Notes: a model not told the origin generated them from the letters alone. 64,000 nucleotides of DNA from Chaetoderma sp. LZ-2023a (GCA_034401795.1 CM067359.1:147318233-147382232); one strand, 5' to 3'. Counted from the stretch's first letter, positions 1 through 44,241 are shown. A program made the numbers and translations.

Positions 1-225
1 GGATTGTATGTCAGTACTATTTAATGAACATGCTGTTGAATATTTTGAAACTAATTTGACTGGGTGCTGTTGCTGCCAAATTAGTTTTAAAATATTCAAC
101 AGTTTACCTGTATAGTTTTCTCGAAATTGAGATTGAGAGTGCAGGGATCGATCGTTCCCAATACAGGCAAATCGTGGGCGGAGCTTTGCTATAGATGGGC
201 TGGGCATAGCCAAAACGAGATTCAC
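1..225 (+). mobile_element. Hairpin MITE family A, partial copy
   Basis: Family A has an internal near-palindrome (arms of ~45 bp starting TGTTGAATATTTTGAAAC) followed by CTTACCTGTATAGTTTTC, GATCGATC, GGGCGGAGC and a terminal GGAAAGGTCC. Here the hairpin is at 34-101 with a shortened right arm and the tail decays near 225. The left end is cut by the window. Confidence 0.75.
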
Positions 226-434
226 CCGTTGCAACTTCTTGTCCTCAAGAGAAAAGTTATTCAGTATAAATATTCTTTTGCCTACATGACTTAATAAAAC
301 ATGATATATTGACGCCAAATTACAGGTAATCGCTGTAGCATTCTTAACGCTACATTAACATCTCGATCGATACCTGCCGCAACATGAATTCTAACAAATC
401 TTTATTCTATCATTATCATGTTGATTATTTTCAG

Positions 435-32094
<31,660 letters not shown>

Positions 32095-32182
32095 GCGGCA
32101 AAGATTTACTGACACACTATGTAGGCTATTAATGGATTCATTTAATATGGGTAACATATTGTGAAATTGCAACGCTTAGTGC

Positions 32183-32188
32183 AATAAA
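32183..32188 (+). promoter_or_regulatory. Polyadenylation signal AATAAA of the CAP gene
   Basis: Canonical AATAAA 89 bp after the stop codon of the terminal exon. It is the first such hexamer downstream, so a short 3' UTR of ~110 bp is expected. Confidence 0.55.
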
Positions 32189-32194
32189 TGTCAG

Positions 32195-32830
32195 TATATA
32201 TCATTGAGAGATGAGTTTTCGCTTATTTATATTGTTGCTGTCATAGATATGCTCATACGTTCTGGAGAATTGTGGAACACGTTCTCTCATATGAATCAAG
32301 AATAAATCAGGTCTATATTTGAGCAGTTTGTTTCGGGAAAAACCTATAATGATCAATTGTTTGTAACGAGCGATTTATTAAACACCAATAGGCCTACTAC
32401 TATGCGTTCGAATTGATTTTAAGCAGTTGACTTAAAATGGATACTTATGTATACACACGACAATCGAATGAATAATTTCTACATATGCTGCGCCCATTTT
32501 TAAATGTTGAAACATGACCCCCAGAATCTAAATTTCACGGTAACTATACAGGTGTTCTGTTTCATATTTTGCAACTAATCCGACCGAGTGGGGTTGTTAC
32601 TGCCCATTTCACTATACCTTCTGATTTTCAGTAATTCATATATCCACCCAGAGCATCTCTGCGGACGCCATAGCTTGTTAGAAGTTACTTAGTATTCTTA
32701 GGTGAGACATAGTGTCAAGCGATTTTGCGAAGTCGACGTAAATAACACGCACTGCTTTACCTTCATATACATTCTTGGTGTAGAGGTTGATGGAGTCCAT
32801 TCTTCTTCTTCTTTGATTTCACCAGCACAT
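32195..32830. other. Intergenic DNA between the CAP gene and a LINE tail
   Basis: Short half-copy of a family A-like end at 32540-32600 (ACTATACAGGTGTTCTGTTTC). Nothing else seen. Confidence 0.5.
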
Positions 32831-33760
32831 GGAATATTCAATCAAATTGTTTTTCCAGACCGACGAGCAAAGGAAGTTGTTTTTTCTAGTTGCTCCACCC
32901 CTTAATGTAGGTTTTCTTCGAGGCTTGCTTGGGTTGACCAAATGCCTTACTTGTGATAACTGAAGATTTCACAATGCTGCAGAAAGTGTTCTGTTGTTTC
33001 CTCGGTTTTGTGACAGCTGCAAAAAATGTGTGTCTTCCTTCGTATTAGGTTACAGAGTGGAAATTCCAGAGGTCTCTCATTGGGATTTCGCAGTTTGATG
33101 TTCTGTTTCAGCTGCTCAACACTGATTGCTCGATCCATCTGTTCTTGGTTGGATCCTTCTCTAGCTTGAGTTGTTAGCTCTTTCATTTCCAGCTATCCCA
33201 CAATGGGCTGGCATCCACTGAAGATGACACGATTTTCAGTGCAAAGACGTTTTCTAACACCAGTAAGGGCAGAGTAGAATCCTTTCCTCTTAGATAGGCG
33301 TGTTTTAGGGTTATGGTTGGCCATTCATATTTACGCTCATCATCCGCTTAAGACCAGCTTAGGCTCAATCAACCTCTGCACCAAACAAAGCCATGTTGAC
33401 ATTCGGTGATAGAGTTTGACATGTGTTTCACCATCGTCACTTATATAAACATTGTTTTGCATGCTACATATGTTATGCTTACTGGGCGATAGTTACAGGC
33501 TGAAGACATTTTGCTCTTTTGAAAAAGCGAGAGTTATCTGCCCATTCCCAGTCTTTTTCTTAGAGTACTTAGAAATCTGTCACAAAAGTGTGGCGAGATG
33601 ACTCATACCATATGGTGTTAGCTAACTAATCACTGCGACCATGTCTTCCTCATTGGTCGTTATCAGATCGGAGATGTTAGGTTTGTCATTGCCTCTGTAG
33701 TGGGAAGGATGCTTTACGTGCTGGTACAGAAAGTAGTTCCTTGCCGATTTAAGAAATAAT
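32830..33760 (-). pseudogene. LINE C-terminal region, decayed
   Basis: Minus-strand frame 32947-33186 reads QMDRAISVEQLKQNIKLRNP then HIFCSCHKTEETTEHFLQHC, the Cys/His tail of non-LTR ORF2 proteins. Upstream minus-strand pieces (FYSALTGVRKRLCTENRVIF) are compatible with the region before it but have many stops. No RT core was identified. Confidence 0.45.
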
Positions 33761-33889
33761 CTTGTGAGTTGGCTTGAGCTAGACAGAAAGGTACACTCAC
33801 CCCTTTCGATTAATGGATGGTTGATATCATGATGCTCTTTTTCACCTTTAGTGGTCTTAGATCACGTTTCTCGAGGTTTGACCGCAAAA

Positions 33890-35233
33890 CAAGATGATGT
33901 TATATATAATGTGCATGCCTGATACTAGTTTTCAACCAATACTGAAAGTTCCAATGCTTTTGACCGGATGGATTCTCTCACATTCGAAGAACGCACCCAC
34001 ACATTTACCCGTCCTTCTGCTCTGCACTGACGGGTACAATCTAAAAATAGAGGTATGGCTTCTTCGAGAATATACCTCTAATGTATTGCCCGGCCATCTT
34101 AATACGTCATCACAACGACTAGACTGTTACACAGACTCCACGTTGGTGACCAGACATATCGGGACCCAGCCCATCTCCGTAGCGGGCTGTAAAAGGAACA
34201 CTATGGATCGTGTTGATTTTGGTATCATCTTAACCTCTGTATCACTAACTTAATACAGGTATTAAACTGGACTTGATCCACCCAGTGGTTCGTGTGATAT
34301 CAACATTCACGCAACGTCAGCAAATTCTTGACCTCATTTTATGTGCCACAGACGTGCGACAGATTTGAATTTTATGACGAATTCAGAGACACTATTTTTC
34401 TGTTAACTACTTATCATACAGACTACTATAGGCTTTATATCATCTCGTTTTACGCGAATTAATATTGTCTGGTATGAGGAGAGTAGCGCTCGTGTCCTTT
34501 TACGTTTCAATTCTCTCTACCACCATATTCTGGTGGAAATCACTACGCCAATGGTTACTCAATACCTACGAGATACATTTCTCGATTTCGTATCGAAGGA
34601 GATCTCACGAGATACGAATGTGACGGGTAGTGCAACCCTAGTGCGCAGTACTTAGATTAGGCTGAGTGGCCAGTGGTGATTCCGGAAGGCTAGCATGTGT
34701 TGGAAATGACGCGTATCGAGTCGGTATATAATGGCCTGTGGTGTGATCCAACTGTCACATTTGCATAACATTATTGAGATAAGTGTATCTTAGCTTTCAT
34801 TGGAATTTCAAAGCCCCGACGCCACATCATCCAGAGTTACTGGAAAGCAATATTTCACTTAGATACACACACACGAGCACAGAATTCTGCCCTTCGCTAC
34901 CTCTCACACAGAATTAAAGTGCCATCATCACTAGTTTCTTGTATGCAGGAAAGGTGTACTCCATTTTTGAAGCAGCTCATCAGAGGAACCATTGTCTTAA
35001 TTGATAAGATCGACATAATCGATTTTCTTTGTGATGGGATTGCGAAAATATATTAGCTATATAGTGGGGTTAGTCACATAGTTAGTAGTTAAAATCTGTT
35101 TCAGATACAAACTCAGTTGGTGTCTATGATTTGTTCAAAGCCTCAGACCGATGAGATGCTATTCATAAAGGCAGTATCACGTGATCCCGAAAATTGATGT
35201 GATAAACAAATTCATAGGTTAAAAATGAGAAGT
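33890..35233. other. Intergenic DNA, nothing recognised
   Basis: A 119-codon plus-strand frame at 33894-34253 has no recognisable motif and no supporting splice or promoter context; I treat it as chance. Confidence 0.5.
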
Positions 35234-35773
35234 CATAACATTATCAGATTGTACGCTCTCTATCTAACCTCGTGATATTAGAGACCGCATAACATTATCA
35301 GATTGTACGCTCTCTATTTAACCTCGTGATATTAGAGACCGCATAACATTATCAGATTGTACGCTCTCTATTTAACCTCGTGATATTAGAGACCGCATAA
35401 CATTATCACATTGTACGCTCTCTATTTAACCTCGTGATATTAGAGACCGCATAACATTATCAGATTGTACGCTCTCTATTTAACCTCGTGATATTAGAGA
35501 CCGCATAACATTATCACATTGTACGCTCTCTATTTAACCTCGTGATATTAGAGACCGCATAACATTATCAGATTGTACGCTCTCTATTTAACCTCGTGAT
35601 ATTAGAGACCGCATAACATTATCAGATTGTACGCTCTCTATTTAACCTCGTGATATTAGAGACCGCATAACATTATCAGATTGTACGCTCTCTATTTAAC
35701 CTCGTGATATTAGAGACCGCATAACATTATCAGATTGTACGCTCTCTATTTAACCTCGTGATATTAGAGACCG
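35234..35773. repeat. Satellite: exactly ten copies of a 54-bp unit
   Basis: Unit boundaries CATAACATTATCA recur every 54 bp from 35234 to 35774. Copies are almost identical; unit 1 has TATCTAAC for TATTTAAC and two units (starting ~35396 and ~35504) have ATCACATTG for ATCAGATTG. Part of the unit, CTCTCTATTTAACC, contains no hairpin of note. Confidence 0.97.
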
Positions 35774-36221
35774 CATAAGATAACAATACACTAGTTTCAG
35801 CAACAGAAAATGTAACACCTCCAAGCAAAATTGTTTATTTTGATCTTTTTTAAATTTTAATTATTTCGCAACCATTCGAGGGATCACTTCAAGTTAGAGC
35901 CATGGCTCAAATCCATATAGATATAAGCAGTCAATTAAACAAAGCGGAAGAGCGAATCATTTGTATATGTGTCACAATCAACAACTTAGCTCTCTACTGT
36001 TCAAGAGCTGAGCCGGGATTTGTCTCTAAAACTGGAGCTTAAAGCTCTTAAATTCAAACATCATTTTTTAAAATCTGCATTTATTTTTTAGGCACAATTT
36101 ACATATTATGATTGCAGCAGGGCTAGTAGTTAACTATTTTAGACTAGTTGGTGATTGTGTGACATCAGGGCCGTATGAATGATTTTCAAAAAGAAGGGGC
36201 CAAGAACTTATGAGCGGAATT

Positions 36222-36491
<270 letters not shown>

Positions 36492-36696
36492 CTTTACCCT
36501 AGAAATGGTTAAATGTAGATGCTCTCAGAGGCGACATCCCGTACTTCTAGATGGAAATTAGTATTGAAAACCAACAAATTATTGTATAAAATAATAATAA
36601 ATTAACCAACATTGCTTTTTTCTGATTGGTCAGGGAAAATACGTCGAGCGACTTGGTGTGTGGCATGACCCCTCCTAAATTCTATTGATCATGGCC

Positions 36697-38235
36697 ATTA
36701 CGGTAGTTAAAGCTCTCATGTTCCATTAAATATAGACACATTTGAACGAGCTATGAGATGCCTGCTGATTTCTGTTGAATTTACCCAGCATACTATGCTG
36801 CCCAGCATGCAATTTCCTGACTCCATAATTGTTGTAACTATTGGACGCCTTATTCGTTTAGTCTATTGTCTGTATAGGCCAGGATTTCTCAAACAAACCC
36901 AACCTGCTTGCACGTGCACATAGTCATTTGTCCCCCAGCTCTGGAAGCGTAAGCATGAACGTAGGGCGTACTATTCCCGGCAGTACATTCGACGGCCTGT
37001 ATTTCAATACTGTTCAGCGCAACTGTGTCAATTTCCAGAAGAAAATTAGAGAAAGCTTTTGTATATATTTTGACAATAATTTGCGTGAAAGTTATTGCTA
37101 TCAATGACAGCAACAATATACAGTAAAATTATTGTCACAATAATTATTAGGTATTGCGATTACTACCTGGTACAGATTTGCTACTCTTTTGAATGAAAAT
37201 TGTTGCTACAACAGCTCAGTCGCCATATTCTAAAATAATCATCATAATTTTTAGTCGAATCTCGCTACGGATTTGAATAGCAATTTGACTGTAAGTCGTT
37301 GTTTTCTAAGGCACCAACAATATTATCGAATTATTATCCACACACGTGCAATCAAAAGATTACTATTTAGGCAAAGTGCGTGTAGGCCTATATACGCTTT
37401 CTCGCCAAGAATGAATGCTTAGCAAACGGTGTGCATGTTTCGTTGATAGATTTGCGCATTTATTTGAAATGCATTGGTCGAACAGAAGCGTACACAGGGT
37501 ATCTAGGCGAAATATTAACTTCGTGCAGACAAAGCGTATTTTGGTCATATTCTCACTCTACTTAGATAGTAATAATGAGCGCCGTGTGATTCTATGACAA
37601 CAATTTGATAACGTTGTTGGTGCCTTAGTCAGCAACAACTTAGTCAAATTGCTCTTCAAATCCGTAGAAAGTGTTACCTGAAATTTATGATGATTATTTT
37701 GGAACACAAATTAAATGCTGTTGCAGTAAAACTTTTCAATAAAATTTGTATCAAATATATAGCATGTAGTAAGTGCATTACTAATTATTTTGACAACAAT
37801 TTGACTGAATGTTTGTGCTGTCATTGGTAGCAACAACTTTCACGCAAATTGCTGTCCATGTATATAAAAGCTTTCTTCTATTTTCTGCTGGACAGTGACA
37901 CACTTTCTCTGAACAGTATTGAAATACGGACTGTCGAATGTACTGCCGTGAATACGCCCTACGTGCATGCTTACACTTCCAGAGCTGGAGGACAAATGAC
38001 TATTTGCATGTGCAAGCAGGTTGGTTTTGTTTGAGAAATCCTGCCTTGTGCAGACAATAGACTAAACGAATACGGCGTCCAATAGTTACAACGATTATGG
38101 AGTCAGGGCATTGCATGCGTGGTACCATTTCACGCCGGATAGCATTGCATGCTGGTTAAATTGAACAGCCATCTCATATCTCGTGCAAAAGTGTCTATAT
38201 TTAATGGAACACGAGAGCTTTAAACTGTCTAAGTA
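36697..38235. mobile_element. Foldback element with ~640-bp inverted arms
   Basis: Left arm 36697-37335 and right arm 37590-38235 are inverted copies at roughly 75-85 percent by eye: AGCTCTCATGTTCCATTAAA / TTTAATGGAACACGAGAGCT at the outside, AAACAAACCCAACCTGCTTG / CAAGCAGGTTGGTTTTGTTT in the middle, and GGCACCAACAA / TTGTTGGTGCC inside. The loop is ~250 bp. Both arms keep a similar open frame (SIEIQAVECTA / SIEIRTVECTA, AGGQMTMCTCKQVGFV / AGGQMTICMCKQVGFV), though stops bound it at ~60-75 codons. Smaller family A-like hairpins sit in each arm. Confidence 0.8.
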
Positions 38236-38338
38236 ATGATGAATTAATAAAGTAATGAAGACGCAATGGCCTCTGATTCGAATCCTGCGTCCGACTGCTG
38301 AACTCTTAATATGTGAACCCAGTCCTAGAGTGGATGAC

Positions 38339-38723
<385 letters not shown>

Positions 38724-38929
38724 GGGCATGTGAGGAGAGATGTCTTACAATCTAAAAATGAAAATAACAGCAATAACAAAGAGATAATAAAACAATAATG
38801 ATGATAATAACAGAAAAAGTTTATTGCTTTTCTCGCTACTGCTTCCTGTATGGGTGAACGGCTAAATGCACTAGAGCCATGCATATATTGACATATACCT
38901 GGATGTTTTATAAAACGATGTATATGCGT

Positions 38930-39600
38930 CAAATCTTCTAGCAAGAGAGGCGGTCAAAACAGAAATATGAAATCCATTAAAAGGCGTGTTTCATTTGCTC
39001 ATTTAGGATATATCAGGAAGAAGCGGTGAGATGTGAGGGCATAAGGCAGCAAATGTTCTATAATATCCGTGTAATTCATCATTCAATAGAAAGAACCGAT
39101 CTGTCACTCAAGTAAATTGTACATTGGTAAGCCAGGTATTATTGTTACTCCCTCATTTCTCGCTACGCAACACTTTCATTCTTCCATTCGCCCGTCTATC
39201 CGTTCACTTTGATAGGCACGTGTAAAGGTTTTCTTTGATAACATACCGACGAAAGCATAAATGAATTTACCCCGAAAATCAAACCCTTCTTCCAAACCCC
39301 CATAATCAACATACTATTGCATTTTCAATAATATTATCCAAGTTGAACTTGTGTCATCAAAGAAAAATAATGAAACTTTCATAGATTTACACGTATCCAA
39401 CAAGAACAACGGATGGACGGAGCGGCAAACGGATGACTGGAATGACACCAACCATAAGACGTTTCTTTTGTGTACCTAAATTTCCATACCTGTGCTACTT
39501 CATTACAATCTTCTAAATACAACATCTGCTATAGAAAAATTAATCCCGAGAGTTTCTAAGATTTGCTCACGCGGATGGACGAACAGATAAACGGAGTGAT
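38930..39600. other. Intergenic DNA, nothing recognised
   Basis: Two similar short phrases, GGATGGACGGAGCGGCAAACGG (39411) and GGATGGACGAACAGATAAACGG (39573), hint at a decayed repeat end. No coding content. Confidence 0.5.
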
Positions 39601-39614
39601 CCTACGCAACAATG

Positions 39615-41550
39615 TCGTATCGTGAATGATATGATCACAGCAGCAAAACAGACTTATTATTCCACATTAGTATCCGAAAACGCAGATAACCAAGGGAAAC
39701 TATTCTCCATTTTCAGAACACTGCTCCATAAAGATAAATGTAGGAACAATCTGCCAGAGCACAAAGATCCAGTCGAACTAGCAAATCGTTTTGCAAATTT
39801 CTTTGCTGAGAAAATAGACCTAATTCGTAGCAACATTGTGCAACATCCAGACTATTCACCATCTAACTCTTGTAGTTTGTCTGGGTCAAACTGCGCTATG
39901 ACGTCATTCAAATCAGTATCTCCCGATGAAGTATTGACAATAATCCGCAATTCATCAAAAGCATCGTGCTCACTGGACCCAATGCCTACAAACATACTTA
40001 AAGAATGTGTTGACGAATTGCTACCTGCAATAACAAAGGTGTTAAACTTGTCCTTAGAAGGTGGTGTCGCACCTGATTCTTTCAAAACTGCCAATGTGAT
40101 TCCATTAATAAAGAAGCCTACACTCGACCAAAATACACTAGGGAACTACAGGCCCGTGTCGAACTTACCATATCTGTCCAAGGTGCTAGAAAAGGTCGTT
40201 GCCAAGCAACTAAATGACCATCTAGAATGCAACAACCTACTAGAACCCTTTCAAAGCGCATACCGGAAGCTCCACAGCACAGACACTGCTCTACTCCGTG
40301 TACAAAATGACATTCTCTGCTCCATGGATGACCGGAAGTGTGTTCTATTGGTTCTTTTAGATTTATCTGCAGCGTTCGACACAATCGATCATAGCATTCT
40401 GATATCACGTTTAACAGAACTCGGTATATCGCACAGCGCTTGCCTGGTTCAATTCGTACCTTACAAATCGTTACCAAACTGTTATTGTGGACAACCTAAA
40501 GTCAGTTTCAAATCAATGACGCTCTGGCGTACCACAAGGATCTGTGCTTGGTCCCATCTTGTTCACAATATACACGGCACCACTAGGCAACTTAATACGA
40601 TCTCATGACATAAGCTACCACTTTTATGCGGACGACACGCAATTGTACCTCGAGTTCCATTTAAACCATCAGTTAAACGCCCGTGAGTGTGTCGAAAACT
40701 GTGTTCTTGACATCAAACATTGGATGTTGAACAACATGTTGCAGCTGAACGACAAGAAAACAGAGACTCTCTTGATAACATCTCGCCACATCCGATAGAA
40801 TGTGGACATAAAAAGTCTCCACGTTGGAGAGGCCGAAATTGGTTTTAGTGACAGTGCCCGCAACATAGGCGTAACTTTTGATAACATTCTTTCAATGGAA
40901 GCACATGTGACATCTGTCTCTCGTTCCATCTTCGTCAATATGAGAAACATCAGCAAAATTCGAAATCTGCTTGACACCGACGCAGTTAAAACACTTGTTC
41001 ATGCCACCATAACATCCCGGTTGGACTATGGCAATGCATTACTGACTGGCATAACATCAGCCCAGTTGGGGCGTCTGCAGAGAGCCCAGAACACAGCAGC
41101 TCGGTTGATCACCCGCACGAGAATGCATGAACACATCACGCCTGTTCTCCACGAACTACACTTGCTGCCAGTTAGAGAACGGATCAGCTATAAGGTCGGA
41201 CTCTTGGTGTTCAAATGCCTTCATGATCTTGCACCACCTTACCTAAATTCACTGATCGTACGAAGAACATCAGCAAGGTCCCTTCGATCAAATTCACAAT
41301 TACTATGTGTCGTACCACGTTCGAATTTAACCATCGGTGAACGCGCATTCTCGAGAGCAGGACCAACATTTTGGAACAATCTACCATCTGACATTCAAAA
41401 TTGTAACAAAATTGAGCCATTTAAATCTATGTTAAAAACTCACCTTTTCACAAGAGCATATTTTTTAATTTTGTAAAGCGCCTTTGAGCGGTTTAGTCCG
41501 GAATCGGCGCTATAGAAATTTACATACATACATACATACATACATACCAA
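39615..41550 (+). pseudogene. CR1/L2-like LINE, 5'-truncated reverse transcriptase
   Basis: Long frame 39622-40608 starts within ORF2 and reads KASCSLDPMPTNILKEC, GNYRPVSNLPYLSKVLEKVV, EPFQSAYRKLHSTDTALLRV and LVLLDLSAAFDTIDHSIL (motif A). A frameshift near 40440-40530 leads to [20 protein letters not shown] (motif B) and [13 protein letters not shown] (motif C); one in-frame stop at 40796-40798; then LDYGNALLTGI, RLQRAQNTAARLITR, LHLLPVRERISYK and a normal end at 41476. The 3' tail is GCGCTATAGAAATTTACATA running into (TACA)n. The endonuclease is missing. Motif style fits the CR1/L2 group. Confidence 0.85.
41521..41547. repeat. (TACA)n tail of the LINE
   Basis: Perfect tetranucleotide repeat directly after the LINE 3' end; short tandem 3' tails are usual for this LINE group. 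Confidence 0.9.
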
Positions 41551-41936
41551 ATATGAGGCTTATTTAAAGTCCCACAATTAACGTATCATATATAGTTAAA
41601 TCAAGTGAACGAACAAGCGTATAAGTTACCTGAATATCTGAATATACATGAAATGGTGCAATCAATACACATGTTTTTTGAATACATTATGTAAGAATAC
41701 TATCTAAAATACACATTATCGGAATTCAAAATATTAAGATAAGTGGTTTCTAAATACACGTTGTCATATAATAGAAATATAGAATAACATGGCGTTTTCG
41801 TTATGCCGATGGCCGTGTCTATAAACATAAAACTACACCGAGAGCACCAGAGGGTGCTAATAAGAAAAGTATACATTTCTAATATTCTGACCAACAATCA
41901 CAAAGATACGCTAACTTCTGACAAATATTCAGGTAG

Positions 41937-42337
41937 TAACGGACCTTTCCAATTTATGCATCCATCATCTGACGTTATATGACGTCATAATAACCTAAGT
42001 GACGTGTAGGAAGACGCCATAATTATTTATGACATGAATGCCTAGATTTAGTCCATCTTTAACGCTTAATAGTCTGACACGTTGTACGAATTGTATGGCT
42101 TTACCATTTAATAAACATGCTGTTGAATATTTTGAAACTAGTTTGACTGGTCGATGTTTCTGCCATATAGGCAGCAACAGCATCCAGTCAAATTAGTTTC
42201 AAAATATGTAACAGCTTACCCGTATAGTTTTCTTGAAATTGAGATTTAGAGAGTTCAGAGATCGATCGATCTCAACACGAGCGATGTGGAGATTAGCTAG
42301 AGATGAGCGGCGCATAGCTAACACTGGAAAGGTTCAT
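41937..42337 (+). mobile_element. Hairpin MITE family A, full-length reference copy
   Basis: Ends TAACGGACCTTTCC and GGAAAGGTTCATTA are inverted repeats. Inside, in order: TGACGTCA (41980), GTGACGTGTAGGAAGACG, CATGAATGCCTAG, TTGTACGAATTGTATG, the hairpin 42121-42213, GATCGATCGATC and the GCTAGAGATG block. About 400 bp and non-coding, so a MITE that must be moved by another element. Confidence 0.85.
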
Positions 42338-42599
42338 TACAGGTAGAATTGAATGTAGAACAAATTAAAGGCATAGGTTTGTCATCCGCACATATTGTAT
42401 CATATTCACGTCTTGAATCTGCTATGCGGAAATCTAGACAGCAGAACATTTCTAACTACACACACAAGTATTCACATTCATCGTTCCATAATTGTAGCAG
42501 TACTTCCCGTCACAATCTGCGAATTACAAGGAGAAATTCTTACATTAACAGCACCTGAGCGGCTACAGCAGCAGCGGCCGCGGCGGTGGCGGTGCCAGC

Positions 42600-42600
<1 letters not shown>

Positions 42601-42656
<56 letters not shown>
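42601..42656. repeat. (CAG)n microsatellite
   Basis: Perfect CAG tract of ~18 units. One plus-strand frame of 136 codons reads it as Gln but has no other coding feature. Confidence 0.95.
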
Positions 42657-42657
<1 letters not shown>

Positions 42658-42839
42658 GTTGTTGGTGGTGTTTGGTAATGATGTTGACGTTGTCATGTTG
42701 ACACCGTCATTGTTCTTGTTGTTGTTATTTTCAGCGCTGTTTGTGCACATTGCCTTTGTTGTTGATTGTGTTTGGCGGTTGTTTTTTTGCTGTCATTGTT
42801 GGTAATTGTTGTTGGATATTGTTTATTGTATATATTTTG

Positions 42840-43300
42840 TATTGTTGGTTGTTGCTGGCTGGTCAGCTAGATGGTTGTTTTGTTGGATGGGTAGTTGGGT
42901 GGTTAGTAGGTTGGTTGGTTGGATGGATGGGTGGTTGGTTGTTTGATTGATTGGTTGATTGGTTTGGGTATTTGTTTGCTTGTTGGTTAGTTTGTTTGTT
43001 TGTTGGTTGGTTTGTTTGTTTGGTCGGTTGGTTGGTTGGTTGTTCGATTGGTTGGTTGGTTGATTTGATGTGTTTTTGTTTCTTTGCTTGTTTGTGCGTG
43101 TGATGGTTTTATTTGATGGTTTGCTTGCTTGTTTGGTTGGTCGGCCGGTTGGTTGATTGGTTTGTTGGTTTCTTGGTTGGTTGACCTGTTGTTTGCTTTA
43201 TAGATTGGTTATTGTTTGAATCTGTTGGCCGGTGCTGCTAGTTGTTGCTTGTTTATTTGCTTGTTTGCTTGCTTGCTTGATTATTTCTTGTTTGTTTGTT
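42840..43300. repeat. TTGG/TTTG-rich simple-sequence region
   Basis: Imperfect GGTT and GTTT tetranucleotides over the whole stretch. Confidence 0.85.
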
Positions 43301-43309
43301 TCTTTGTTT

Positions 43310-43730
43310 GTTTATTTGCTTTATTGATTGTTTGTTTGTTTGCTTTATTGATTGTTTGTTTGTTTGCTTTATTGATTGTTTGTTTGTTTGCTTTATTGAT
43401 TGTTTGTTTGTTTGCTTTATTGATTGTTTGTTTGTTTGCTTTATTGATTGTTTGTTTGTTTGCTTTATTGATTGTTTGTTTGTTTGCTTTATTGTTTGTT
43501 TGTTTGTTTGCTTTATTGATTGTTTGTTTGTTTGCTTTATTGATTGTTTGTTTGTTTGCTTTATTGATTGTTTGTTTGTTTGCTTTATTGATTGTTTATT
43601 TGTTTGTTTTATTGATTGTTTGTTTGTTTGCTTTATTGATTGTTTGTTTGTTTGCTTTATTGATTGTTTGTTTGTTTGCTTTATTGATTGTTTGTTTATT
43701 TGCTTTATTGATTGTTTGTTTGTTTGTTTG
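43310..43730. repeat. 24-bp tandem array, ~17 copies
   Basis: Unit TTGATTGTTTGTTTG-TTTGCTTTA repeats in register; one copy lacks the TGAT step (~43494) and two copies carry T-to-A or C-to-T changes near 43598-43612. Since 24 is a multiple of three, two frames stay open for over 230 codons as Leu/Phe/Cys/Val-rich strings; I treat these as non-coding. Confidence 0.93.
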
Positions 43731-44157
43731 GTTAGTTGGTTGGTTTTTGGTTTGCTTGTTTTCTTGTTTATTTGTCTGTTTGTTTACCCTTTTATTTGTT
43801 TGTTTGTTTGGTTGCTGGTTAGTTCCCTGGTTGGTTGGTTATTGGTTGGTTTGTTGTTTGGTTGGGTGGTTGGTTGGTTGGTTGGTTGGTTGGTTGGTAA
43901 GTTGGTTGGTTGGTTTGTTGGTTGGTTGGTTGGCTGGTTGATTGTTTGGTTGTTGGATTGGTTTGGGGCTTTAATGGTTTGTTGGTTGTTTGGTTAGCTG
44001 ATTGGCTAGTAGGTTGGCTATTGGTTGTTGTTGTTGTTGTTGTTGCTGCGCACTTTTGTCAGTTGTTGGTTGGTTGTTAGCTTGATTAGTTGCTGTTGAT
44101 TGTTTGATTTTGAGTTGGATATCAGTTGATGTTGTGGTTTGCTGGTATCTGTTGTAT

Positions 44158-44206
<49 letters not shown>

Positions 44207-44210
44207 GTAA
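43731..44210. repeat. TTGG- and TTG-rich simple repeats
   Basis: GGTTGGTT tracts to ~43990, (TTG)n at 44026-44046 and again at 44155-44206, just past the donor of the minus-strand CAP exon. Confidence 0.9.
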
Positions 44211-44241
44211 TTCTTATTGATTGCGTTTAATAGTGCCTTAC

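Noticed and set aside
33894..34253. 119-codon plus-strand frame
   Set aside because: No motif, no splice or promoter context, composition like its surroundings.
35234..35773. Ten regularly spaced repeats, considered as a CRISPR array
   Set aside because: Repeats are contiguous without unique spacers and the DNA is eukaryotic.
38270..38290. GATTCGAATCC, resembling a tRNA B box
   Set aside because: No matching A box or cloverleaf at the right distance.
42395..42805. 136-codon Gln-tract protein
   Set aside because: Depends on the CAG microsatellite; flanks are low complexity and MITE sequence.
43216..43997. 241- and 233-codon hydrophobic frames resembling a membrane protein
   Set aside because: They are translations of a 24-bp tandem repeat and TTGG tracts; two frames are equally open.
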